A stretch of 64,000 nt of DNA from assembly GCF_018614195.1 (NCBI RefSeq), contig NZ_JAGGOT010000051.1:155854-219853 (forward strand). Direction: 5' to 3'. Position numbers and translations under genes: made by a program. Origin of the DNA: Streptomyces sp. ISL-43. Its GTDB lineage: Bacteria; Actinomycetota; Actinomycetes; Streptomycetales; Streptomycetaceae. Below, piece by piece: positions 25,029 through 32,658 of the stretch; positions within the stretch are counted from its first letter, which is position 1, and each line of letters opens with the position of its first letter. The notes beneath the pieces are model-generated. The model worked only from the letters and a program-made list of their open reading frames with translations. It did not search any database and had not been told where the DNA came from.

Positions 25029-25682
25029 ATGCGATTCCTAGACCGACGACAGGCCGGCCGGCAGCTCGCCGCCAGACTGGAAGAGGTGTGCGCGGCCCAG
25101 AGCTGGCCCGATCCGATCGTGCTGGGCCTTCCGCGCGGGGGCGTCCCCGTCGCCGCCGAGGTCGCCCGGGCTCTCGACGCCCCGCTGGACGTGCTCGTCG
25201 TCCGCAAGATCGGCATGCCCGGCGAGCCGGAAGTGGGAATCGGCGCCATCGCGGGCGAGGACCCGCCCCTGTTCGACGGGCGGGCGCTGCAGATGCTGGG
25301 CCTCAGCCCGGATGACCTGCGCTCCGACGTGGCCCGGGAACGGGCCGAACTGCACCGCCGCGAGGACCTCTACCGCCGTGGCCGCCCCGCACCTGACCTG
25401 CGCGGTCGCACGGTGATCCTGGTCGACGACGGACTGGCGACGGGAGTCACCGCCCGAGCCGCCTTGCGCCGCGTCCGCGCCGAGCACCCGGCCGTGCTCG
25501 TCCTCGCGGTACCGGTGTGCGCCGAGGATGCCGCGGGGGAGCTGAGCCGGGACAGCGACCGGGTCGTCTGCCTCCAGCCCCACCGGAACCTGCACGCCGT
25601 CGGTGTCTGGTACGACGACTTCCGCCAAGTCTCCGACCAGGAGGTGATCGACATCCTGGAGCACCAGCACGCGGTCGGCTGA
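25029..25682 (+). CDS. phosphoribosyltransferase-family protein
   Basis: The 217-residue type I PRTase-fold protein has the PRPP-binding loop VILVDDGLATGVTARAALR at about 128-146, an N-terminal hood region with VLGLPRGGVPVAAEVARALD, and C-terminal DDFRQVSDQEVIDIL. This architecture, with the LPRGGVPVA and DDFRQVSD blocks, belongs to an uncharacterised group often found with stress and dormancy genes rather than nucleotide salvage. The downstream gene starts 54 bases later on the same strand. The base used as substrate, if any, is unknown. Confidence 0.85.
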   Translation: MRFLDRRQAGRQLAARLEEVCAAQSWPDPIVLGLPRGGVPVAAEVARALDAPLDVLVVRKIGMPGEPEVGIGAIAGEDPPLFDGRALQMLGLSPDDLRSDVARERAELHRREDLYRRGRPAPDLRGRTVILVDDGLATGVTARAALRRVRAEHPAVLVLAVPVCAEDAAGELSRDSDRVVCLQPHRNLHAVGVWYDDFRQVSDQEVIDILEHQHAVG

Positions 25683-25736
25683 CCCGGTCGGTCTTCCCCG
25701 ACGGCCACACGACCACGCACGGAGGCGGGTAGGACC

Positions 25737-26378
25737 ATGTCCCGGCCGGTGAAGGCGAAGCAGCTGCTGGAGGAGTACGGGCGGACCCATGCGGAGGAAG
25801 CGGGCATCCGGCTGCGGAACACACCTGCGCCGCTGTACCAGCTGCTGACGCTCTGCGTGCTCTTCTCGGTGCCCATCAAGGCCGACATCGCGGTGGCCGC
25901 GGCCCGCGAGCTGTTCGGGGCCGGGATGCGCACACCGCGGGCGATGGCCGCGTCGTCGTGGCAGGACCGGGTGGACGCGCTCGGCCGCGCGCACTACCGC
26001 CGCTACGACGAGAGCACGGCCACCGCGCTCGGAGCCGGTGCCGAACTCCTTGTCGACCGGTACCGCGGAGACCTGCGGCGGCTGCGTGAGGAGGCCGACG
26101 GGGACCCGGACCGCATCCGCGAACTGCTTCAGGAGCTCCCGCGGATCGGGCCGGTGGGAGCGGACATCTTCTGCCGGGAGGCCCAGGGCGTGTGGCCCGA
26201 GCTGCGCCCGGCGTTCGACGGCCGGGCCCGCCACGGCGCCGCCGAACTCGGGCTGCCGAAGACCCCCGAGGGCCTGGCGCGTCTGGTCTCCGCCGAAGAC
26301 CTGCCGAGGCTGGCGGCAGCCCTGGTCCGGGTCGAACTCACCAGGGGGGCCGTCGACGAGCTGCGCCACGCCGGCTGA
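25737..26378 (+). CDS. HhH-GPD-like endonuclease III-family protein
   Basis: The 213-residue helical protein has the helix-hairpin-helix LLQELPRIGPVGADIFCREA and a downstream Asp in PAFDGRARHGAAELGL at the position of the endonuclease III catalytic Asp. It starts with NTPAPLYQLLTLCVLFSVPIKADIAVAAA, matching the first helices of the fold. The catalytic Lys of bifunctional enzymes and the C-terminal four-Cys iron-sulfur loop are absent. It may be a monofunctional glycosylase or a DNA-binding relative. The GGAGGCGGGTAGG stretch supports ATG 25737. Confidence 0.7.
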   Translation: MSRPVKAKQLLEEYGRTHAEEAGIRLRNTPAPLYQLLTLCVLFSVPIKADIAVAAARELFGAGMRTPRAMAASSWQDRVDALGRAHYRRYDESTATALGAGAELLVDRYRGDLRRLREEADGDPDRIRELLQELPRIGPVGADIFCREAQGVWPELRPAFDGRARHGAAELGLPKTPEGLARLVSAEDLPRLAAALVRVELTRGAVDELRHAG

Positions 26379-26442
26379 GACCACGGATGGCGCGGGCCGG
26401 GGGCACCGGACGCCCGGCAGAACGTCGGACGCTCAGCTCCCT

Positions 26443-26799
26443 TTACGCCTCGCGGCTCCCTCTACGCCTCGCGGCCGCTGCCGCGGCCCGGCGGCACCAC
26501 CGGATGGCGAGCAGCAGCAGGCAGACCAGGGTCGGGACCCAGACGGCGGCGAAGGCCCAGATCAGTGTGGGGGAGGTGGTGGCGACGGCGCGCAGGAACA
26601 GGGCCGCGCAGACGATTCCGAGCAGACACGTGCACAGCCCGAGCCCGTGATGGTGGGACCAGCCCAGGGGAGAGGTCCAAGGTCTGACGCCGCGGCGCAG
26701 GGTGCGCAGCCGGCGGTCGAGGAGTTGGTCGGCGCGCAGGTCCTTCTCGATGCCATCGAGGATCATGCGCTCCTGCCGAGAGAGCTCAGGGCCGTCCAT
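26443..26799 (-). CDS. DUF3040 membrane protein
   Basis: The 118-residue protein has the DUF3040 N-terminal motif LSRQERMILDGIEKDLRADQ, a short cytoplasmic stretch, and two membrane helices (LGLCTCLLGIVCAALFLRAV and TLIWAFAAVWVPTLVCLLLL). The tail is Arg/Ala-rich, and its coding sequence contains a direct repeat of ACGCCTCGCGGC at 26445-26475. DUF3040 proteins are widespread small actinobacterial membrane proteins of unknown function. The gene runs opposite to its neighbours and may have been inserted between the HhH and HAD genes. Confidence 0.8.
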   Translation of the reverse strand: MDGPELSRQERMILDGIEKDLRADQLLDRRLRTLRRGVRPWTSPLGWSHHHGLGLCTCLLGIVCAALFLRAVATTSPTLIWAFAAVWVPTLVCLLLLAIRWCRRAAAAAARRRGSREA

Positions 26800-27017
26800 T
26801 CCGAGGCCCCCTGTCCTACTGAGATTGCCTTCGCCGTCTCAGGGACGGCTACCCGCGCTGCGGCCCCGCAAGCATGGGGCCGCGGCTCGGCCGGGAGGCC
26901 CCCTCTTCCTTCCGTCCCCGGGACTACGGCCCCGCGATGCGGGTAGGCGCACAGCACCTCGTCCACCGGCCCGCGGCCACGGCGAGCAGAGGAGACCGAC
27001 CGAGGAGGGATGCCGTC

Positions 27018-27866
27018 ATGGACACCAGAGGTCCGACTCTCCGTGTGGCGGTGGGCGTGACGGCGGCACTCGGGAACAAGCGTGACCCGGCGCGGTCGGC
27101 TCTGGGCCTGCGCGGCGTGGTGTTCGACGTCGACGGGGTCCTGACCGATTCGGTGGGCATCCATGCGGCCGCGTGGAAGGCCGCCCTCGATCCGTGCCTC
27201 GAAGCCATGCCGGCTGCCAGGCTCGCCGCGTGGCAGCGCCACCCGTTCGACGAGTTCAAGGACTACCTGAGCCTGGTCGACGGAAAGCCCGGATTCGACG
27301 GGGCGCTCGCATTCCTGAGCTCCCGGGGCCTGCGCCTGCCGGAGGGCCGGCCGGGCGACGGCCCGGGCTGCGCCACGGTGTGGGCGCTCGCCGCGGCCAA
27401 GGAGGCGGCGTTCCTCGCCACGGTGAGTGAGCGCCGGGTCGAAGCCTTCCCGGACGTGGAGCCCGCACTGTCCGCACTGCACGCCTGGGGAGTGGCGTGC
27501 GCCGCGGTCTCGGTCTGCAGGGACGCGAGCGACATGCTGACCGCGTCCGCGATCCGGGGCCTGTTCGACACGGTCGTGGACGGCACCGAGGCGGATCGGC
27601 TGAGTCTTGCGGGCACACCGGATCCGGCACTGTTCCTCGAGGGTGCGAGGCGGCTGCACGTCCCGCCCGCCCAGGCCGTGGTGGCGGAAGACTCGCCCGC
27701 CGGGGCCGAGGCCGGCATGCGCGGGGGTTTCGCCCTGGTGGCGGGAATCAACCGGTCCTCTTCGCACGAGCTGGCGGCGCGCCTGTACACGCACGGTGCC
27801 GATGTCGTGGTCCGAGATCTGGCCGGAATGCTGCGGGCCGCGGTCGGACGGTGGGAAGGGCCGTGA
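27018..27866 (+). CDS. HAD-superfamily hydrolase (beta-phosphoglucomutase-like)
   Basis: The 282-residue protein has HAD motif I in GVVFDVDGVLTDSVGIHAAA (nucleophile and acid Asp), a helical cap with HPFDEFKDYLSLVDGKPGFDG, motif II region AAVSVCRDASDMLTA, and motif III/IV in TPDPALFLEGARRL and VVAEDSPAGAEAGMRGGF. The cap motif is that of beta-phosphoglucomutase-like enzymes. In the motif II position, Ser is followed by VCRDAS instead of the common SSN. The GAGGAGGGA before ATG 27018 supports the start. Substrate is a phosphosugar by family; no trehalose or maltose phosphorylase lies in the window. Confidence 0.85.
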   Translation: MDTRGPTLRVAVGVTAALGNKRDPARSALGLRGVVFDVDGVLTDSVGIHAAAWKAALDPCLEAMPAARLAAWQRHPFDEFKDYLSLVDGKPGFDGALAFLSSRGLRLPEGRPGDGPGCATVWALAAAKEAAFLATVSERRVEAFPDVEPALSALHAWGVACAAVSVCRDASDMLTASAIRGLFDTVVDGTEADRLSLAGTPDPALFLEGARRLHVPPAQAVVAEDSPAGAEAGMRGGFALVAGINRSSSHELAARLYTHGADVVVRDLAGMLRAAVGRWEGP

Positions 27867-27948
27867 TCGCCACCGGATCCGCATGGCTTATGCCGTGCGG
27901 ACGCGGGTAGCCGCACCGTAGGAGCGGTTCACAACGGCAGGAGGAGCC

Positions 27949-28371
27949 ATGACCCGGCGAGTCCACGAGGTGATGACCGAGCATCCGGTGGCCATCGAAA
28001 AGCTGACGTCCCTGGCCGAGGCGGCGAGGGTGATGCGTGATGCCGACATCGGGGACGTCCTTGTCGTCGACGAGGGCCGCCTGTGCGGCGTCCTCACCGA
28101 CCGGGACCTCGTCATCCGCGCCATCGCCGAGAACAAGGATCCCGCCGATACCACCGTGTACGCCGTCTGCAGCACCGAGACCGTCACCGTCGGACCGGAC
28201 GACGGCGTCGACCATGCCGTGGACATCATGCGCCGCAACGCGCTGCGGCGCCTGCCCGTGCAAACCGAGGACGGTGAGCTCGTCGGTATCGTCACCCTCG
28301 GTGATCTCGCTGTCGAACAGGATCCGGGATCGGCCCTCGCGGCGATCTCGGCCGCGGAGCCCGACAACTGA
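27949..28371 (+). CDS. tandem CBS-domain protein
   Basis: The 140-residue protein consists of two CBS motifs: VHEVMTEHPVAIEKLTSLAE to VVDEGRLCGVLTDRDLVIRA, and VCSTETVTVGPDDGVDHAVD to GELVGIVTLGDLAVEQ. CBS pairs bind adenine nucleotides and report energy state; stand-alone ones are common in actinobacterial stress loci. GGCAGGAGGA precedes ATG 27949. The gene follows the HAD gene in the same direction at 82 bases and precedes a small gene by 38 bases, so an operon is likely. Confidence 0.92.
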   Translation: MTRRVHEVMTEHPVAIEKLTSLAEAARVMRDADIGDVLVVDEGRLCGVLTDRDLVIRAIAENKDPADTTVYAVCSTETVTVGPDDGVDHAVDIMRRNALRRLPVQTEDGELVGIVTLGDLAVEQDPGSALAAISAAEPDN

Positions 28372-28409
28372 CACCCGGCCGCTCGGCCGCTCGGCGGAGG
28401 TGGTTCCCC

Positions 28410-28658
28410 ATGAATACGCCGGTACCACTGATCTCCACCACGAGCGGCCGGCTGCTGGTTCCCGCTGAGCAGGTCACGTCCCTGCTGCGGCGTCTCGTCG
28501 TCAGCTGGCTGCACTCCGTGTACGAGGGTGGGGCGGAGCTCGATCCGGCGACGACCCTCGGCCTGGCCAAGGTGACGCTGGAGCTCGCCGACCAGATCGA
28601 CGCGGAATGCATCGCCTTCCTGCCGGTCCGCGGCGAGGGAGTCGAGGGCGTCGAGTGA
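28410..28658 (+). CDS. small conserved actinobacterial protein (DUF6213-like)
   Basis: This 82-residue acidic helical protein has core LVPAEQVTSLLRRLVVSWLH and LAKVTLELADQIDAECIAFL. I recall this pattern from small Streptomyces proteins catalogued as DUF6213, but the number should be checked. GGCGGAGGTGG precedes ATG 28410. It follows the CBS gene closely and may share its transcript. No function is known. Confidence 0.65.
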   Translation: MNTPVPLISTTSGRLLVPAEQVTSLLRRLVVSWLHSVYEGGAELDPATTLGLAKVTLELADQIDAECIAFLPVRGEGVEGVE

Positions 28659-28696
28659 CGGTCCGGCTCCGCCGGCGTGCGCCGTAGCCGCCGCGG

Positions 28697-29650
28697 TCAT
28701 TTCCAGGCGAGGCGCAGGTCGTCCTGGTTCGCGGCGAGCCACGTGGCGAAGTCCTGGAGGGCGGGGTTGAGTTCGCGTACGGCGGCCAGGTCGCGAGCGA
28801 CGGTGAACTGGTGCTCGCAGTCCGCGTAGTACTGGAACATGTTCCCCGCCTCCTCGGCGCCCGGGAAGCCCTGGGCGCGGAACGCGTCCGGGGACATCGG
28901 GTGGTATTCCACCGGTTCACCGACCGCTTCGGTGAGCGCGGCGGCCATGTCGGCGAGCTTGAGGTGTTCGCCGGCGATGCTGACGGTGGCGGCGATGAGG
29001 TCGGTTCCGCGCTCGAAGACCGCCAGCGCGGTCTTGCCGACATCGTCCACGGCGATGCCGGAGAGCTTGCTGTCCCCCATGGGGAAGGACAGCCGCAGGA
29101 CGCCGTTCTCGTCGCGCTGCGGGCCGAAGGAGCTGCTCAGGTTCTCCCAGGGGAACGTGGCCCGCAGGAAGGTCGTCGGTACGGCCGCCTCGGTGAAGAA
29201 GTGATCGGCCTCGGCCTTGGCGTCGAACTGCGGGACCTTGTAGTGCTCCTGGAGCGTGGGCATCCGGTCGTCGTCGAGGGGGATGCACGCGCGGGTGTCC
29301 TCCAGCGTGGACCAGATCGCGTGCTGCACCCCGGCGTGCGAGGCGGCCCGGGCCAGCGCCTGCGCCTGGGACTTCTCCCGCTCCGCCGACATGTGCTCCC
29401 AGAAGTTGGTGACCAGGTACGCGCCGTACGCATGTTCGAATGCCGGCGCCAGGGAGCCCTCGTCGTCCATGTCGGCCCGGACCACTTCCGCCCCGAGCCG
29501 TTCCAGCTCCCGCGCAGGATCGGAGTCCGGGTGGCGGGTGATGGCCCGGACGGTGAATTCACCGTCCCGGTCGGCCAGGATCGCCCGTACCAGGGAGCCG
29601 CCCTGCCGGTCGGTCGCACCGAACACCGTTATGACGCGCTTCGCAGCCAT
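28697..29650 (-). CDS. NmrA/HSCARG-like NAD(P)-binding protein
   Basis: The 317-residue atypical short-chain dehydrogenase has the dinucleotide-binding motif ITVFGATDRQGGSLVRAIL, the second-strand basic patch AITRHPDSDPARELERLG, YLVTNFWEHMSAEREKSQAQ, and the family block ATFPWENLSSSFGPQRDENG. NmrA-like proteins sense NAD(P)/NAD(P)H ratios or act as reductases; the canonical SDR Tyr-x-x-x-Lys is not seen, favouring a sensor role. It is transcribed towards the CBS/DUF6213 genes (convergent, 38-base gap). Confidence 0.82.
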   Translation of the reverse strand: MAAKRVITVFGATDRQGGSLVRAILADRDGEFTVRAITRHPDSDPARELERLGAEVVRADMDDEGSLAPAFEHAYGAYLVTNFWEHMSAEREKSQAQALARAASHAGVQHAIWSTLEDTRACIPLDDDRMPTLQEHYKVPQFDAKAEADHFFTEAAVPTTFLRATFPWENLSSSFGPQRDENGVLRLSFPMGDSKLSGIAVDDVGKTALAVFERGTDLIAATVSIAGEHLKLADMAAALTEAVGEPVEYHPMSPDAFRAQGFPGAEEAGNMFQYYADCEHQFTVARDLAAVRELNPALQDFATWLAANQDDLRLAWK

Positions 29651-29746
29651 GTCCTCACCTCACATACGTTCCCGATTCGAGCTGGAGCTCCTCCCGCGGA
29701 CCGGGGCTCGCCCCGGCGCCCGGGGCCGTCGCACCGTGCGAGTGGT

Positions 29747-29985
29747 TCATCTCGGCTCCCCGTCGCGGCTGTCCTCGTCGACGTTCTCGGCGTCGACGAC
29801 GTCCTCACCATGGTCCTCGTCCTGCGGCCGGCGCGCCCCCGGTCCGGCTCCGCCGCCCGAATCCTGCGTACCTGGGCGTAGAGATAGGCCGGAACGGTGA
29901 CGACGGCGTCCGTGACGTCCTCGCCCAGGTACGCCTCGGCGTCGCGCTTCAGCTCAGGACGGCGGATGACCCGGCGGCGCGAGGC
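29747..29985 (-). pseudogene. dnaK (Hsp70) remnant with large internal deletion and frameshift
   Basis: Read on the minus strand, one frame gives LKRDAEAYLGEDVTDAVVTV-PAY, which is the conserved DnaK N-terminal segment around residue 100-120. Within a few codons a second frame takes over and gives a Gly-rich linker followed by PQDEDHGEDVVDAENVDED and a stop, the acidic C-terminal tail typical of actinobacterial DnaK. Roughly 450 residues of the chaperone are missing between the two. No start codon or ATPase phosphate loop remains. The remnant lies directly downstream of the ANTAR gene in the same direction. It appears to be the scar of a former accessory dnaK. Confidence 0.75.
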
Positions 29986-30006
29986 CAGGGTGAGCCGCGG
30001 CGCGGT

Positions 30007-30498
30007 TCAGGCTGGTGTCGCCAGGAGCTCCTCCGCCGCCAGCACGGCCTCGTGCGCGGTGGGGCGGTCCATGAGGACGCACAGCGTGTAGGCCGCGTCG
30101 TCCATGGCTCGCAGGGCGCCAGGGTCCGAGGGGGTGGCTGCCAGGCGTGCCTGGCAGCCACGAAGGCGCGAGAGGACCTCTTCGGCCCGTGTGCGGCTCG
30201 GCAGGACTCCGGTCCGTGCCGTCTTCGGCCGCAGCGGGGTCCGCGCAGCCCTGATGGCGTGGCGCAGGGCTCGTTCCAGCCGCACCGGCACCGGCGTACC
30301 GCCAGGTCCGGCGGTCATCGCCGCCGCCATGTCCAGCACGTTCACGTTGGCGAGGTCGGCGGCCGTTGCCAGGATCCGTTCCGCGTCGCGGACGGAGCAC
30401 GGTGTCGTGGCCATCAGCATCCCCACGGCCAACGCGGCCGTCGGCCGCGCGAGAAGGGGTCTGCCCGGAGAGCCCTGGACATCGGCTGTGTGAGACAT
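30007..30498 (-). CDS. ANTAR-domain protein
   Basis: The 163-residue protein has an ANTAR-type helical domain at about 15-65 (RPTAALAVGMLMATTPCSVR followed by DAERILATAADLANVNVLDM), which in other proteins binds RNA hairpins and prevents premature termination. No GAF or receiver domain precedes it. The C-terminal part (EEVLSRLRGCQARLAATPSD onward) is helical and unrecognised. GAAGGAATCTCC before ATG 30498 fixes the start. Because ANTAR domains pair with tandem hairpins in leader RNA, a target in this region would be interesting, but none was identified. Confidence 0.75.
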   Translation of the reverse strand: MSHTADVQGSPGRPLLARPTAALAVGMLMATTPCSVRDAERILATAADLANVNVLDMAAAMTAGPGGTPVPVRLERALRHAIRAARTPLRPKTARTGVLPSRTRAEEVLSRLRGCQARLAATPSDPGALRAMDDAAYTLCVLMDRPTAHEAVLAAEELLATPA

Positions 30499-30699
30499 GG
30501 AGATTCCTTCGATCCAAGGCCGCAGGGAGCGATCGGGCGTGGGCGGGTACGGAAGGTATGCCCCCGTCCCGGCGCCCGGCACACCCCATCCGGGGAGCCC
30601 CGACCGCGGTCCGCGTGGGGTGCCCGCATGGGGGCCGGCCGCAGCGGCGGGCGAGGTGTTTCGCGGACGTCCTGTCCGTAGTAAGGATGCGCGCCCCGC

Positions 30700-30930
30700 T
30701 CACCGCTTCCGTTGCGCTTCTCCCCCGTCCCCTTCGTCCTGTGGACTCGTCCAGTGCTTGCGCCCGGTCCGCGGGTCCGGCGTGCGACTCGGCCGGTCGA
30801 GGCGACTGGCCTCGTCCGTGTCGGCGGCGTCCGTCCGTCGTTCGTCGCGGCGCGGGTCGCGCCGCGCTTTGGACCGGGAGCCGTGTCCGTCTGCCGGAGG
30901 TACGCCTCCGGCACCGCCCTGCTCGTCCAT
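30700..30930 (-). CDS. small, highly charged hypothetical protein
   Basis: The 76-residue hydrophilic protein is rich in Asp, Arg and Gly (KARRDPRRDERRTDAADTDE in the middle), probably disordered. ATG 30930 is preceded by GACGAGGAGG at good spacing, the main support. It has no recognisable domain. It lies between the STAS and ANTAR genes in the same direction. Stress-related small charged proteins look like this, but no function is claimed. Confidence 0.45.
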   Translation of the reverse strand: MDEQGGAGGVPPADGHGSRSKARRDPRRDERRTDAADTDEASRLDRPSRTPDPRTGRKHWTSPQDEGDGGEAQRKR

Positions 30931-31049
30931 GGCCGCCTCCTCGTCTCCTCGTCCTTCTCGGGAGTCTCTGTGGCGGCTGCCCTTCCTCCGGCGGGGGAAA
31001 CACGCCCGACGCCGCTGGGCCGCACCTCGCGTGGGGCGGCGGCTGCCGG

Positions 31050-31454
31050 TCAGGTGCGGACGGCCTCGAGGTCAAGGGCGCGTGCGCGTTCGGCGCGGCC
31101 TTCGATCAGGTGACGGAAGCCGGCCAAGGCGTAGCGCTCGCCGGTCGAGGAGCCGGGCCCGGGGATACCGGCGACGGCGGCCATGAGCTGCTGGGGTTGC
31201 GCCTGCCAGCCGACGGCCAGGACGCGCAGGCCGAGGCATTCGGCGCGCCGGTGCAGGTCCAGGAGGAGGAGCAGGCCGGTGGTATCCATGCACGGCACGT
31301 GGTGCAGGTCGACCATCAGGACGGCGATGTCGGCGGTGATGTCCCGCAAGGCCTGGTGCAGCGCCGGTGCGGCGGCGGCGTCCAGGTTTCCGATGAAACT
31401 GATCAGTACGGTATTTCCGCGGCGCTCGGTCTCGGTGGTGAACGTAGCGGTCAC
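31050..31454 (-). CDS. STAS-domain anti-anti-sigma-type protein
   Basis: The 134-residue protein contains a STAS domain with strand VLISFIGNLDAAAAPALHQA and the phosphorylation-loop region HHVPCMDTTGLLLLLDLHRR, in which DTTGL stands at the position of DSSGL in SpoIIAA-like antagonists. The phosphorylatable residue would be Thr rather than Ser. It ends with a short charged tail. GTG 31454 follows AGAGGGG. Such proteins release sigma factors by binding anti-sigma kinases; the partner is not in this window. Confidence 0.82.
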   Translation of the reverse strand: MTATFTTETERRGNTVLISFIGNLDAAAAPALHQALRDITADIAVLMVDLHHVPCMDTTGLLLLLDLHRRAECLGLRVLAVGWQAQPQQLMAAVAGIPGPGSSTGERYALAGFRHLIEGRAERARALDLEAVRT

Positions 31455-31948
31455 GGTGCCCCTCTCTGTCACGGCCCGGCCGGGGTCCCGGGTCTGAGGC
31501 TCCCTATCCTCGCTCGGGCCATGGCCAGGCCGCGGTACGGCACGCCAGGAACGGGCGCGGGCCGTGACCTCGGGAGATCGAACTGGCGAGCGGGTCCGTG
31601 CGTCGGCCGCCCGCCGCGGGCCGGCCCCGCGACTGCCCGTGAGGCAGCCGCACGCCATGCCCGGGCAACGGGGGAGGGTGTCGGGTGCCGACGGGGCACG
31701 ACGTGGGTGCGTCCTCTCGGGGACTGCCGAACGCACCCGACGTCTTGCACCAATGTGCCCGACGCCGCACGGCCGGCCCGTCATGCGCGGCCGTCAGGAG
31801 CCGATCGATACCGCACCGGACGCGGGCCCGGACCCGGCGGCGGACGCGGGCGGGTGCCCGGCGCGACACGTACCCCGGTCGACTGGCCACGACCTTGCCG
31901 AGCGCCCCTGACGACGGCCGGAGGCGCCATCACGGGTCTCGCCGCCCA
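31455..31948. other. intergenic stretch without convincing gene
   Basis: About 490 bases lie between the STAS gene start and the palindrome before the ArsR-type gene. Open frames on both strands here are Arg/Pro/Gly-rich with no ribosome site or recognisable motif, and none is annotated. The first part presumably carries the STAS promoter on the minus strand. Confidence 0.5.
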
Positions 31949-31988
31949 ACTTTCCCAAAGAATTTCTGCAAAAATACTTTTGGAAAGT
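31949..31988. promoter_or_regulatory. AT-rich inverted repeat before ArsR-type regulator
   Basis: ACTTTCCCAAAG (31949-31960) and CTTTTGGAAAGT (31977-31988) are inverted repeats matching at 11 of 12 positions across a 16-base A/T-rich spacer. It ends 25 bases before the regulator ATG, in a sudden dip of GC content, and is a likely operator/promoter for the regulator-exporter pair. Confidence 0.6.
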
Positions 31989-32013
31989 CTATGAGGCGTT
32001 CTACCCTCCCGTC

Positions 32014-32658
32014 ATGGTCAGCGAAGAGCAGCAACGCGTACTCGATCCCGAGCGGGACGCACCAGCCCTGAAGGCCCTTACGCACCCTCTGCGTATCCGG
32101 CTGCTCGGGATGCTGCGGCTGGACGGACCGGCCACCGCGAGCGAACTGGCGGTCAGGACCGGGGAGTCGTCCGCCTCCACCAGCTATCACCTGCGGGTGC
32201 TGGCGAAGTACGCGTTCGTCGTCGAGGCCGAGAACCGTGACGGGCGGGAGCGCCGCTGGCAGGCGGTGCACTCCGTGACCTCCTGGAGCAACAAGGCCAT
32301 GGAGGCCACACCGGGCAGCCGCGCCTGGGTCAGCCTGTCGCGCAGGGCTCAGATCGAGCACCTGGAGGCCTCCCTCGTCCGGCACGAGGCCGACCTAGCC
32401 GACGGGCGGCTCGGCCGGGAGTGGGTGGAGCCCTCCGGAATCAGCGACCTGATGCCCCGTCTGACCCCCGAGTCACTCACCGAACTCTGGGAAGTGATCG
32501 ACCGGAAACTGCGGGAACTGACCACCCGCGATGCGGAGGATCCGCGCGCCGCGCACGTCATGCTCCTCACCGCCGGGCTGCCACTGGCCCCACGCGACGC
32601 CGGCGCGGAACCGGAAACCTCCACCCCCGCGGCGACGGAAGCGGAGGACGCCTCGTGA
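32014..32658 (+). CDS. ArsR-type winged-helix regulator
   Basis: The 214-residue protein has an ArsR-like winged helix (residues 18-75) with LKALTHPLRIRLLGMLRLDG, the recognition-helix region ELAVRTGESSASTSYHLRVL and wing AENRDGRERRWQAV. A C-terminal helical domain (about 90-190) resembles those of ArsR/YdfF-like regulators of MFS pumps, with no Cys metal site. Its TGA is embedded in the GTG start of the MFS gene, so the two are translationally coupled. It is probably an effector-responsive repressor of that exporter. Confidence 0.87.
   Translation: MVSEEQQRVLDPERDAPALKALTHPLRIRLLGMLRLDGPATASELAVRTGESSASTSYHLRVLAKYAFVVEAENRDGRERRWQAVHSVTSWSNKAMEATPGSRAWVSLSRRAQIEHLEASLVRHEADLADGRLGREWVEPSGISDLMPRLTPESLTELWEVIDRKLRELTTRDAEDPRAAHVMLLTAGLPLAPRDAGAEPETSTPAATEAEDAS

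Noticed and set aside
29629..29811. 60-codon minus-strand frame downstream of the ANTAR gene
   Set aside because: It is the out-of-frame continuation of the dnaK remnant, not a separate gene.
31564..31911. 115-codon plus-strand frame before the ArsR-type gene
   Set aside because: No ribosome site, no motif and very high Arg/Pro; judged non-coding.
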